Assembly (NCBI GenBank): GCA_018648445.1
Contig: JABGRG010000084.1
Span: forward strand, 1-18,108
DNA: 18,108 nt
Reading direction: 5' to 3'
From: Rhodospirillales bacterium
GTDB taxonomy: Bacteria; Pseudomonadota; Alphaproteobacteria; Rhodospirillales_A; JACZKS01
Under the pieces are notes generated by a model that searched no databases, had not been told where the DNA came from, and was given only the letters and a program-made list of their open reading frames with translations. This document shows positions 7,082-13,671 of the stretch, piece by piece. The translations under genes and the position numbers were made by a program. Position 1 is the first letter of the stretch, and the number at the start of each line of letters is the position of its first letter.

Positions 7082-8377
7082 ATGGATGCATCACTTCTAA
7101 TTTTCCTGCTTTTCTTTGTCCTGCTACTGCTAGGGATGCCCATCGCGTTCGTGCTTGGGATTACCGGGACGGCGGCACTTTTGCTGCAAGGAGACCTCCT
7201 TTTCCTATCCTTGGTGCCGCAACGAATGTTCGCCGGTCTCAATATGTTCACCATCATGGCAATCCCGTTCTTCTTCCTTGCCGCCGAGTTGATGTCGGCG
7301 GCCCGCATAACTGAGGATTTGATCAAGTTTGCCGACGCCATCGTCGGGCGGATCAAGGGTGGCCTCGCCCACGTTAACATCGTCGCCTCCATGTTTTTTG
7401 CGGGAATTTCCGGTTCAGCCATATCCGACGTAGCGGGCCTGGGCTCCATCGAAATCAAGGTAATGACGAAGGCCGGATATCCATTGAAATTCGCCGCCGC
7501 GCTCACCGTCGCATCATCGCTGATCGGGCCGATGATTCCGCCCAGTATTATCATGGTGATCTACGGCTCGATTATGCAGGTCTCGATCGCCGCCATGTTC
7601 ATCGGCGGCCTGATTCCGGGCGTGCTTATGGCGCTGATGCTGATGACCATGGTTCGCTTCATGGCCGGAAAATACAATTTCCCAAGGCGAACCGAGAAAA
7701 TGCCACTTCCCCAGATTTGGCAGGCGACAAAGAATTCCATCCTCGCGTTGATTATGCCGGGCATTATTCTCGGCGGCATTCTTTCGGGTGTGTTCACCGC
7801 CACCGAGGCGGCTGCGGTTGCCGTGCTCTACGCCTTCCTCATCGGTTTTTTTGTTAAGCGCACACTTCGGCTTCACCACCTTCCGGAAATTCTGCATAAA
7901 GTATCGATCCTGACTTCGGTGGTGTTCATGGTGCTGGCCTCGGCCAGTATCGTCGCCTGGTACATTGGGCTTGAACGACTGCCCGCCGGCATCGCCAAGG
8001 CGATGACCGATATTACCGAAAACCCCTATCTGCTGCTGCTTCTTGTCAATCTGCTGTTGCTGGTTGTCGGCATGTTCATGGATATCGGCGCGGCAGTTAT
8101 TGTGATGGCACCAATTCTCGCCCCGACCATGGTCGAATATGGCGTCCACCCGGTCCATTTCGGTATTGTCATGTCGATCAACCTGCTGCTTGGCCTCAAC
8201 ACCCCGCCTGTTGGGCCTTGTCTGTTCGCGGCAGCCGGTATCACCGGCCTGAGGATTGAGGATATCTCTGTGGCCTTGCTGCCAATGTACCTGTTGCAGG
8301 TGATTTTTCTTCTTCTGGTCACCTACATCCCGGCGCTGACACTGACCCTGCCGCAATGGTTCGGCTACATTAAATAA
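7082..8377 (+). CDS. dctM: TRAP transporter large permease (DctM)
   Basis: A 431-residue, highly hydrophobic protein of the DctM family (about 12 helices), the ion-coupled translocation subunit of the TRAP system. Family features include the N-terminal LLLLGMPIAFVLG, the FFAGISGSAISDVAGLGSIE segment around residue 105-120, PSIIMVIYGSI, and the GLNTPPVGPCLFAAAGIT segment near residue 370-390, which is conserved in the second half. The length is typical for the family. The ribosome site AGGAAACGG lies just before the ATG. It is co-transcribed with dctQ and with the PfkB kinase gene, which begins 12 bases downstream. Confidence 0.95.
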   Translation: MDASLLIFLLFFVLLLLGMPIAFVLGITGTAALLLQGDLLFLSLVPQRMFAGLNMFTIMAIPFFFLAAELMSAARITEDLIKFADAIVGRIKGGLAHVNIVASMFFAGISGSAISDVAGLGSIEIKVMTKAGYPLKFAAALTVASSLIGPMIPPSIIMVIYGSIMQVSIAAMFIGGLIPGVLMALMLMTMVRFMAGKYNFPRRTEKMPLPQIWQATKNSILALIMPGIILGGILSGVFTATEAAAVAVLYAFLIGFFVKRTLRLHHLPEILHKVSILTSVVFMVLASASIVAWYIGLERLPAGIAKAMTDITENPYLLLLLVNLLLLVVGMFMDIGAAVIVMAPILAPTMVEYGVHPVHFGIVMSINLLLGLNTPPVGPCLFAAAGITGLRIEDISVALLPMYLLQVIFLLLVTYIPALTLTLPQWFGYIK

Positions 8378-8388
8378 CGGAGGAACAT

Positions 8389-9315
8389 ATGGCCGAAGCC
8401 GGTGTTGTTATTCTCGGTGTATACGTAGCTGACTTGGCCTTTTGGGCGGAACGCCTGCCGGTCATGGGTGAAACCCTGCTGGGTGGAAATTTCAAGATCG
8501 GGCCGGGCGGCAAGGGTTCCAATCAGGCCGTGGCGGCGCGGCGCGCCGGCGGTGACGTCGCCTTTATCAGCAAGGTGTCGGACGATGAATTCGGTGCGAT
8601 GGCGCGCGCCATGTATGAATGCGAAGGGATCGACCAAAACCATGTTTACCCGAGTGACGTTGCAACCGGTGCTGCATTTATCATGGTTCAGGAAAAAACC
8701 GGTGAGAACGCCATCATCATATACCCGGGTGCCGCCGAGACGTTGACAAACGAGGAAGTCGAAGCGGCCTCGCCGGTGGTTGCCGGGGCTCGGGTTTTCG
8801 TTACCCAATTGGAATTAAAGATGCCCCAGGTGGAGTGCGGTCTGGCCCTGGCCCGAAAACATGGCGTGTCGACCGTCCTTAACCCGGCACCAGCGATGGT
8901 ATTGCCCGATCATATTTATCCGATGGTTGACAACTTTACTCCCAACGAGAGTGAAGCCGCGGCGTTGGCCGGTTGTCCCGTCGAAAATGTCGCGCAAGCG
9001 GAGCAGGCGGCTGAGATTTTCATCGCCCGCGGCGTCGGCGCGGTTCTCGTGACCCTGGGTGGTGACGGCGTCCTGGTCAAGGATGAGCAAGGTGCGACCC
9101 ACATTCCTGCATTCGACATGGGGACCCCGGTTGACACCACCGGGGCCGGGGATGCTTTCAACGGCGGTTTTGCCGTAGGCCTTGCCGAAAACATGGATGT
9201 GCGCGAAGCCGCGCGATTTGGTTGCGCGGTCGGTGCGTTGTCGGTGACCCGGCAAGGGACTGCGCCTTCTATGCCCTCGCGGGACGAGGTTGAGGAACTT
9301 CTGCAAAAGCCCTGA
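8389..9315 (+). CDS. Ribokinase-like PfkB sugar kinase
   Basis: A 308-residue cytosolic kinase of the PfkB family, ribokinase branch, which phosphorylates a sugar hydroxyl with ATP. Motifs in order: GPGGKGSNQAVAARRAG near residues 38-54 (PfkB signature 1), QLE with Glu142, NPAPAM at 165-170, TPNESEA at 184-190, and DTTGAGDAFNGG at 249-260 with the catalytic base Asp255. Compared with E. coli RbsK from memory, Asp16, Lys43, Asn46, Glu143 and Asp255 are kept (here Asp15, Lys42, Asn45, Glu142, Asp255), but the ribose ligand Asn14 is Val13 in the sequence LGVYVAD. The substrate is therefore probably not ribose itself. GGAGG five bases before the ATG and the 11-base gap after dctM make it the last gene of the TRAP operon. 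Confidence 0.93.
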   Translation: MAEAGVVILGVYVADLAFWAERLPVMGETLLGGNFKIGPGGKGSNQAVAARRAGGDVAFISKVSDDEFGAMARAMYECEGIDQNHVYPSDVATGAAFIMVQEKTGENAIIIYPGAAETLTNEEVEAASPVVAGARVFVTQLELKMPQVECGLALARKHGVSTVLNPAPAMVLPDHIYPMVDNFTPNESEAAALAGCPVENVAQAEQAAEIFIARGVGAVLVTLGGDGVLVKDEQGATHIPAFDMGTPVDTTGAGDAFNGGFAVGLAENMDVREAARFGCAVGALSVTRQGTAPSMPSRDEVEELLQKP

Positions 9316-9333
9316 ATACTAACCGGCGTGTAT

Positions 9334-9963
9334 TTAGGCAAAAAAATCCAGGATACCCGATAGGTCGCACACGATATGGTCGGCCTCAATGCGGGGCGCG
9401 CCGACACACTGAAATCCAACTGCGTACAGTCCGGCGGCCGTGGCCGACGCAAGTCCGGCCTCGCTGTCTTCAACGGCGAGAATTTCGTGCGGCGGGGCAC
9501 CGAACTGTTTGGCCGCCAGCAAATACGGTTCGGCAGATGGTTTCCCTTTCGTGACGTCGTCGAAGCTAATGCTAAACTCGATAGCCTCGGCGATGCCCAG
9601 TGCATTCAGGTTGGCGTTGACAATAACCCGTTCGGAGTTCGACACGCAGGCTTGACGAATTCTCATATCGGCAAGAGCACGTACCGTTTTTACTGCCCCC
9701 GGCATCTCGACGAGTTCGCCCTGGCGTTCAACGTAAAAACGGTTGATTGCATCGAGCCAGACGGTCTCCTCTAGCCCTGCCGGCAACCGGGTGCGGACCC
9801 GAAGCCAGACATCCGCCATATGAATGCCGAGGAATTCATCAGCGGGCAGATCCGAAAGATCGGCACCGAAGGAAAGGCAAGTCGCCAGCAGCGCCCGAAG
9901 ATGTAACGGCTCACTATCAACCAGTGTGCCGTCGATATCCCATGCGACGGCGCACGGCTTCAT
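9334..9963 (-). CDS. HAD hydrolase, beta-phosphoglucomutase-like
   Basis: A 209-residue cytosolic phosphatase or phosphomutase of HAD subfamily IA, beta-PGM-like. The catalytic Asp9 and Asp11 are in WDIDGTLVDSEP. The cap domain spans about residues 18-85, motif II Ser108 is in VSNSE, motif III Lys141 is in KGKPSAEPY, and motif IV Glu165-Asp166 is in VEDSEAG. All catalytic positions are intact. Its ATG overlaps the TGA of the FGGY kinase (ATGA at 9960-9963), so it is translationally coupled and belongs to the same pathway. It probably dephosphorylates or isomerises a sugar phosphate made by the kinases, or acts as a house-cleaning phosphatase. Its 3' end lies only 18 bases from the end of the convergent PfkB gene, with no clear terminator between them. 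Confidence 0.92.
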   Translation of the reverse strand: MKPCAVAWDIDGTLVDSEPLHLRALLATCLSFGADLSDLPADEFLGIHMADVWLRVRTRLPAGLEETVWLDAINRFYVERQGELVEMPGAVKTVRALADMRIRQACVSNSERVIVNANLNALGIAEAIEFSISFDDVTKGKPSAEPYLLAAKQFGAPPHEILAVEDSEAGLASATAAGLYAVGFQCVGAPRIEADHIVCDLSGILDFFA

Positions 9964-11471
9964 GCCGTGGCTCCTAAATCCGCTTCGCGCAGTTTATTGT
10001 AAAGATCGCGAAATCGCTGATATCCGGCGCGGTAGGTTTTCGCGTTGGCCGGGTTTGGCTGCAAGCGGTCGGCCAAACTGACGAACTTCATGATTCCCCC
10101 CCAATCGTCGACCAGTCGGGTGCCAATGGCCGCCGTCCACGCCGCCCCCATACACGAGCCGGGGTGCCCCGACAGGCGCTGCACCGGAGATTCGAGAACG
10201 TCGGCAACGATCTGCATCCAAATTTCGCTGTGCGATCCGCCGTCGGAGACGATAAACCGGTCCGTCCGGTAGCCGATGTCGTCCAGCACTTCAACATGGT
10301 GGCGGATGGCATAGGCATAGGCTTCAAGAAGTGCGCGCCAAAGATGGCCTATATCGTGGGAAAAGGTCAGTCCGTCAAACATGCCACGCGCCGACGGGTC
10401 GTGAACCGGCGTCTTCTCGCCGAGGAAATAGGGCAAGACTATCAGGCCGTCAGAGCCAGCCGGGCAATCAACTGCTAACCGGTCAAGGTATTGGTGAACG
10501 GAGACACCCTCTCTTTGCGCCGTTGCCGCCTCGCCACCGGCAAAGGTCTTGACGAACCAGTTCAGTCCCGAACCTCCGGTCGACATGCAGCCGTTCGGCA
10601 TAAACAGTCCGGGCACTAGGTGATAATCCAGATAAAGCCTAGCGTCGGGCCGGACTTGATCGGTGGCGATCAGGATATCGACGGCACCGCCAAATTTCAC
10701 AAGAACGTCTCCGGCCTCGACAATGCCTGCACCAAGGGCCGAGGCGATCATATCGGCTGCGCCCCCAACCACAGGAGTGCCGGCTGCAAGACCCGTTTCC
10801 GCCGCACCGCGCGCGTCGACCCTCCCGAGTATGTGGTGCGAGTTTACCTTACGCGGTATTGCCGAGCGCGGGACGTGGGCAAGGGCGACAAGATCATCAT
10901 CGATGCTGTGGGTGGAGATATCGACAAAGCCAGCTTCAAGCGCCCAGTTTTGTTCGATGGCCCGCTCTCCGGTCAGGCGAAAGTTGATGTAGTCGTAGGA
11001 ACCCATCACGGTCGCGATGCTCGCGAAGATCTCTGGTTCGTGGCGTTCGATCCAGCGCAACTTGGCGGTGACGAGTTGTTGGTTGATACCGTTACCGGCT
11101 TTTTCAAGAAAGGCGGCTTCGTCAAATTCATTGCGAAGCTCGGCGGCTTCTGCGCTGCAACGTCCATCGCTTTGCTGGATGCTGGGACGAAGCAGTTCCC
11201 CGTCATCATCAAGAAGCACCACCGCGGGCAGCATGCCGGTAGTTCCGATAGCGGTGATTTCGGCTGGAGACACGCCCGCCGTGGAAATCAGATCGGCGAT
11301 GATGGCGCGGGAGTTGTTCCACCATTCAAGTGGGTCTTCCTCGGCCCATCCGGCATGGGGCGAGCTCAGATTTACCGGTCGGGACGCAATGGCCAGCACC
11401 TCATCGGGCGCCCGAACGAAAATGCCGGTCGTCGAGGTGGTGCCGATATCGATGCCAAGAACGATGCTCAT
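9960..11471 (-). CDS. FGGY family carbohydrate kinase
   Basis: A 503-residue cytosolic sugar kinase of the FGGY family (xylulokinase/gluconokinase/glycerol kinase fold: two actin-like ATPase domains). N-terminal phosphate loop GIDIGTTSTTG at residues 6-16; GWAEEDPLEWW at 41-51; the catalytic Asp240 in GGAADMIASALG; STGGSG at 297-302; LPYFLGEKTP at 346-355; and the C-terminal signature DGGSHSEIWMQIVADVL at 410-426. The length is typical. The start is ATG 11471; GGGAGG lies about 11 bases upstream and the start follows the BtpA-like stop by 16 bases, whereas the TTG at 11507 would overlap that gene. It most resembles xylulokinase-like members, but FGGY specificity cannot be read by eye; candidates are ketopentoses, polyols and aldonates. 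It is the middle gene of the three-gene minus operon. Confidence 0.94.
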   Translation of the reverse strand: MSIVLGIDIGTTSTTGIFVRAPDEVLAIASRPVNLSSPHAGWAEEDPLEWWNNSRAIIADLISTAGVSPAEITAIGTTGMLPAVVLLDDDGELLRPSIQQSDGRCSAEAAELRNEFDEAAFLEKAGNGINQQLVTAKLRWIERHEPEIFASIATVMGSYDYINFRLTGERAIEQNWALEAGFVDISTHSIDDDLVALAHVPRSAIPRKVNSHHILGRVDARGAAETGLAAGTPVVGGAADMIASALGAGIVEAGDVLVKFGGAVDILIATDQVRPDARLYLDYHLVPGLFMPNGCMSTGGSGLNWFVKTFAGGEAATAQREGVSVHQYLDRLAVDCPAGSDGLIVLPYFLGEKTPVHDPSARGMFDGLTFSHDIGHLWRALLEAYAYAIRHHVEVLDDIGYRTDRFIVSDGGSHSEIWMQIVADVLESPVQRLSGHPGSCMGAAWTAAIGTRLVDDWGGIMKFVSLADRLQPNPANAKTYRAGYQRFRDLYNKLREADLGATA

Positions 11472-11487
11472 GTGCGCAGGGACCTCC

Positions 11488-12288
11488 CTAGCGGAGAGAT
11501 TCGACAACGTCCATGAAACGCTTTACCCGGGATCCGTCCACCGGATTCCAGGTGTCACCGTCGACCTTGAAATGGGTGCCGATGATAACACCCTGAGCCA
11601 AGGAAAAAATGTCTCGGATGTTATCGAGATTGGCCCCGGTATTGGCGAAAACGGGCACGTCCGTGACCGCCTGGCAAACCTTTTTCAGATCCGATTGGTC
11701 GGCCGGTTGGCCGGTAATCGGGCCGGAAACGAGGATGGCGTCGGCCTTGGATGAAAATACAGCGCTTTTGGCGCGCAGCTCGATTGGCCGCTGGTCCAGC
11801 GAATGGGCAAACTCGGCGTTGATGTTGAACAGCATCTTCATGTCGTCGCACCCAAGATTATGACGAAGGCGCGCGGCTGCCGCGCAATCGGGTTGCCACA
11901 ATCCCATATCGGAAGCGAACAGACCGGTAAATATCTCGCGAACAAAATTAGCGCCGGTGGCCGCTCCGATGGCGACACTTGCCACGGGGTCCCACAGGTA
12001 GTTCACACCGAAAGGAACGGTGAGCGATGGCTTGACGGCCTGAATGACGGCGGTCATCGCCGCGATGCCTTCGGGCGTTGCCTGAAAAACATATGGGCGG
12101 TCGTTTTCGTTGCCGAACATGATGGCATCCACCCCGCCCGCCTGCAGGTTTTCGGCATCGGCCATCACATCGTCGGTCAATTTCTGAATGCCGCCGTCTG
12201 GATCGTAGAGCGGAGCCCCCGGCAACGCGCCGATATGGGCCATGGAAATAACGGCCTTCGTCCTGTTCCCAAAAAAATCGAACACCAT
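11488..12288 (-). CDS. BtpA/SgcQ family TIM-barrel protein
   Basis: A 266-residue cytosolic protein of the BtpA family (PF03437), a TIM barrel. Recognisable blocks are KAVISMAHIGALPGAP at residues 11-26, FGNENDRPY at 58-66, the PFGVNYLWDP-containing strand at 92-101, ATGANFVREIFTGLF at 110-124, VSGPITGQP at 187-195, and the phosphate-gripper-like IIGTHFKVDG at 235-244. The family name comes from a cyanobacterial photosystem I protein, but in heterotrophs members such as SgcQ lie in sugar loci, as here. The enzymatic activity is unproven; an aldolase-like or isomerase-like step on a sugar phosphate is a reasonable guess. GGAGG ten bases before the ATG sets the start. It is the first gene of the operon with the FGGY kinase and HAD genes. 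Confidence 0.92.
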   Translation of the reverse strand: MVFDFFGNRTKAVISMAHIGALPGAPLYDPDGGIQKLTDDVMADAENLQAGGVDAIMFGNENDRPYVFQATPEGIAAMTAVIQAVKPSLTVPFGVNYLWDPVASVAIGAATGANFVREIFTGLFASDMGLWQPDCAAAARLRHNLGCDDMKMLFNINAEFAHSLDQRPIELRAKSAVFSSKADAILVSGPITGQPADQSDLKKVCQAVTDVPVFANTGANLDNIRDIFSLAQGVIIGTHFKVDGDTWNPVDGSRVKRFMDVVESLR

Positions 12289-12559
12289 ATCTTCCGTTCC
12301 TCCCCATTATTGTCTTTTTCGGGTTATCCATGAGCCGGTTTTGGTCGGCCATGAACGAGAACACGTATCTCGACCACCCGTTGCCGTCATTGATGCCCGG
12401 AGTTTTGCAACGCGATTTGTCAGGTTTGCGGACGATCGCAAGATTGGCTGAAAGCCCAGAAACAACCATCCGCGACGAAGTCAGCGATAGCCCCCCAAGC
12501 ATCTGGAATTTAGATTAATTATGCCCTTGTTTTGATGTTAAGCGGCAACCGGCTGTCGT

Positions 12560-12589
12560 TGCAACCAACAATTTCGTTTGATGGTTGCA
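12560..12589. promoter_or_regulatory. Operator-like inverted repeat
   Basis: TGCAACCA at 12560-12567 and its reverse complement TGGTTGCA at 12582-12589 flank a 14-base spacer. The left arm is part of GTTGCAAC, itself a perfect palindrome. Centre-to-centre spacing is 22 bases, about two helical turns, which suits a dimeric or tetrameric repressor. It lies 272 bases upstream of the btpA-like start in a gene-free stretch. No regulator gene is in the window to pair with it. Confidence 0.3.
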
Positions 12590-12759
12590 CGGCGGAATTT
12601 TGTGCTTGGCCTGCTAATTTAACGGAATCGAATCAAATGAACCCGAAGGAGAAATCCCCTCATCAGACAATAATAACGCCTTCGACCAAAATATGGGCTC
12701 GCGTGTTCGCAACCGTCGCCGTCTGCAAAGCTTGACCCTGTCTGATATTGACGGTGGGA

Positions 12760-12775
12760 TGTGATTTAGGTCACT
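12760..12775. promoter_or_regulatory. CRP/FNR-superfamily-like binding site
   Basis: The sequence TGTGATTTAGGTCACT matches the E. coli-type CRP consensus TGTGA-N6-TCACA at every conserved base except the last. Its centre (12767.5) is about 44 bases before the likely first base of the candidate small RNA, close to the class II activator position. Alphaproteobacterial CRP/FNR relatives often use other half-sites (for example TTGAT), so which factor would bind is open. Confidence 0.35.
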
Positions 12776-12808
12776 GCGATATTGTCAAAAAAATGTTTTT
12801 ATCATTAT

Positions 12809-12894
12809 GTCAGATGAGGTTCTTTCTCCGCGCATCATGCGCGTCTCTGACAACCTCCCTGTTAAACTTGCCGGGCCTTCGGGCCCGGTTTTTT
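12809..12894 (+). ncRNA. Candidate orphan structured small RNA
   Basis: There is no protein gene upstream on this strand, yet a very strong terminator is present, so something non-coding appears to be transcribed. The preceding bases hold a CRP-like site (12760-12775) and a -10-like TATCAT (12800-12805). The 86-base segment contains a 6-bp hairpin CGCGCA/TGCGCG with loop TCA (12829-12843). It also has two perfect 6-bp complementarities in crossed order: GTCAGA (12809-12814) with TCTGAC (12846-12851), and GAGGTT (12816-12821) with AACCTC (12852-12857). Crossed pairs imply either an H-type pseudoknot or two alternative folds. It ends in the UUCG terminator hairpin and a U6 tract. I do not recognise it as 6S, tmRNA, SRP RNA or a known riboswitch. 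Confidence 0.38.
12870..12894 (+). terminator. Strong UUCG-loop Rho-independent terminator
   Basis: CCGGGCC (12871-12877) pairs with GGCCCGG (12882-12888) around the extra-stable loop TTCG and is followed by six T (12889-12894). The reverse strand lacks a T run after the hairpin, so it acts only on plus-strand transcripts. It lies 201 bases before the DUF1349 gene and does not follow any visible protein gene. Confidence 0.88.
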
Positions 12895-13095
12895 GCGTTA
12901 TCTCTTTCGCATCACGACACACGACACACGATACTGGGGGTACATAGCGCTTTCCCTTAAGAAGACCACCGTGATTGATCGCAAGAATCCCTTGAAACGT
13001 CCACTTCTCGGGATTGACAAAGTATCTGATGACGGACATGAAACTGGGGTCATTGAGACGATCTGAGGACCCGGCGACTGAAAGGCGGGCGTTCG

Positions 13096-13671
13096 ATGAA
13101 AATTTCCGGAATCGTGAACAAGGACAAATTGGATTGGTCAGAAGAAGGCGGCCAGCTCTCGATGCGAGTAGCTGGCAAAACAGATTTCTTTCTCGATCCT
13201 GCCGAGCAATACACAGCAGACAGCGCACCGATTCTTTTTCAGGAAATACCGAACGTCGATTTCTCGTGTGAGGTGACCATTCGTTCGGAGTTGGCGAGTA
13301 CGTTTGACGCCGCCGGGTTTTTCTTGCGCTGCGGTACAGACTGGTATTTGAAATTCGAGGCGGAACGTGCGCCGACCGGAGAGTTGCTGATCGTATCAGT
13401 GTTGACGACGGGTTTCTCCGATGATTGCAACGGTCCAGAAGTCTCGGGTCCAGTAACACTGCGCGCCAACCGGATCGGCAATACAGTGTCAATGCACTTG
13501 AAATTAGAGGATAGCAGCTGGCGGCTAATCCGTTATTGCCGTCTGCCAAGTCCAGGCGCCCTGGAGCTCGGTTTCACCGTTCAATCCCCTTTGGGCGGAG
13601 GCGTTTATGCAACGTTCTCTGATGGACATATTTCCGAGAATGTCCCCCAAGACATCCGATCAGGCACCTAG
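13096..13671 (+). CDS. DUF1349 domain protein
   Basis: A 191-residue soluble protein of the DUF1349 family, a concanavalin-A-like beta-sandwich related to yeast regulation-of-enolase protein 1. Family features: a Trp-containing first strand (LDWSEEGG), FFLDP near residue 31-35, the FDAAGFFLRCGTDWYLKFEAE segment at about 70-90, LLIVSVLTTGFSDD near 97-110, and VTLRANRIGNTVSMH at about 119-133, then SSWRLIRYCRL. No signal peptide is present, so it is likely cytosolic. AAAGGCG lies 8-9 bases before the ATG. It stands alone, with 201 bases to the upstream terminator and 467 bases to the next element downstream. Members are thought to bind or act on carbohydrates, but no activity is established. 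Confidence 0.85.
   Translation: MKISGIVNKDKLDWSEEGGQLSMRVAGKTDFFLDPAEQYTADSAPILFQEIPNVDFSCEVTIRSELASTFDAAGFFLRCGTDWYLKFEAERAPTGELLIVSVLTTGFSDDCNGPEVSGPVTLRANRIGNTVSMHLKLEDSSWRLIRYCRLPSPGALELGFTVQSPLGGGVYATFSDGHISENVPQDIRSGT

Larger units (their letters stand above)
12289..13095. other. 807-base intergenic region with regulatory and RNA signals
   Basis: No convincing protein gene. It must contain the promoter of the btpA-like operon (minus), but I see no clear -35/-10 pair. Listed separately are an inverted repeat at 12560-12589, a CRP-like site at 12760-12775, a candidate small RNA at 12809-12894 and its terminator. Further right are a short 7-bp tandem repeat (ACGACAC twice, 12914-12927) and a perfect -35 box TTGACA at 13014-13019. 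The latter could belong to the DUF1349 gene, though the -10 (CATGAA, 17-base spacing) is poor. A small plus frame ending at 12518 is discussed in the findings. Confidence 0.6.

Noticed and set aside
7514..8356. Long minus-strand frame opposite dctM
   Set aside because: Very rich in His, Asn, Gln and Arg, the typical complement of hydrophobic membrane-protein codons; dctM is certain.
10620..11516. Long plus-strand frame opposite the FGGY kinase gene
   Set aside because: The FGGY kinase on the minus strand has all family motifs; the opposite frame has none and is a GC-driven shadow.
12532..12735. Plus-strand frame of 67 residues in the intergenic region
   Set aside because: No ribosome site, composition not protein-like, and it overlaps the operator-like repeat.
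12914..12930. ACGACAC tandem repeat as the start of a CRISPR or other array
   Set aside because: Only two full 7-bp copies and no spacers; a trivial short tandem duplication.
12785..13549. Long minus-strand frame opposite the DUF1349 gene
   Set aside because: It is rich in Arg, Ser and Cys, has no domain, runs through the terminator and RNA region, and is antisense to a well-supported DUF1349 gene.
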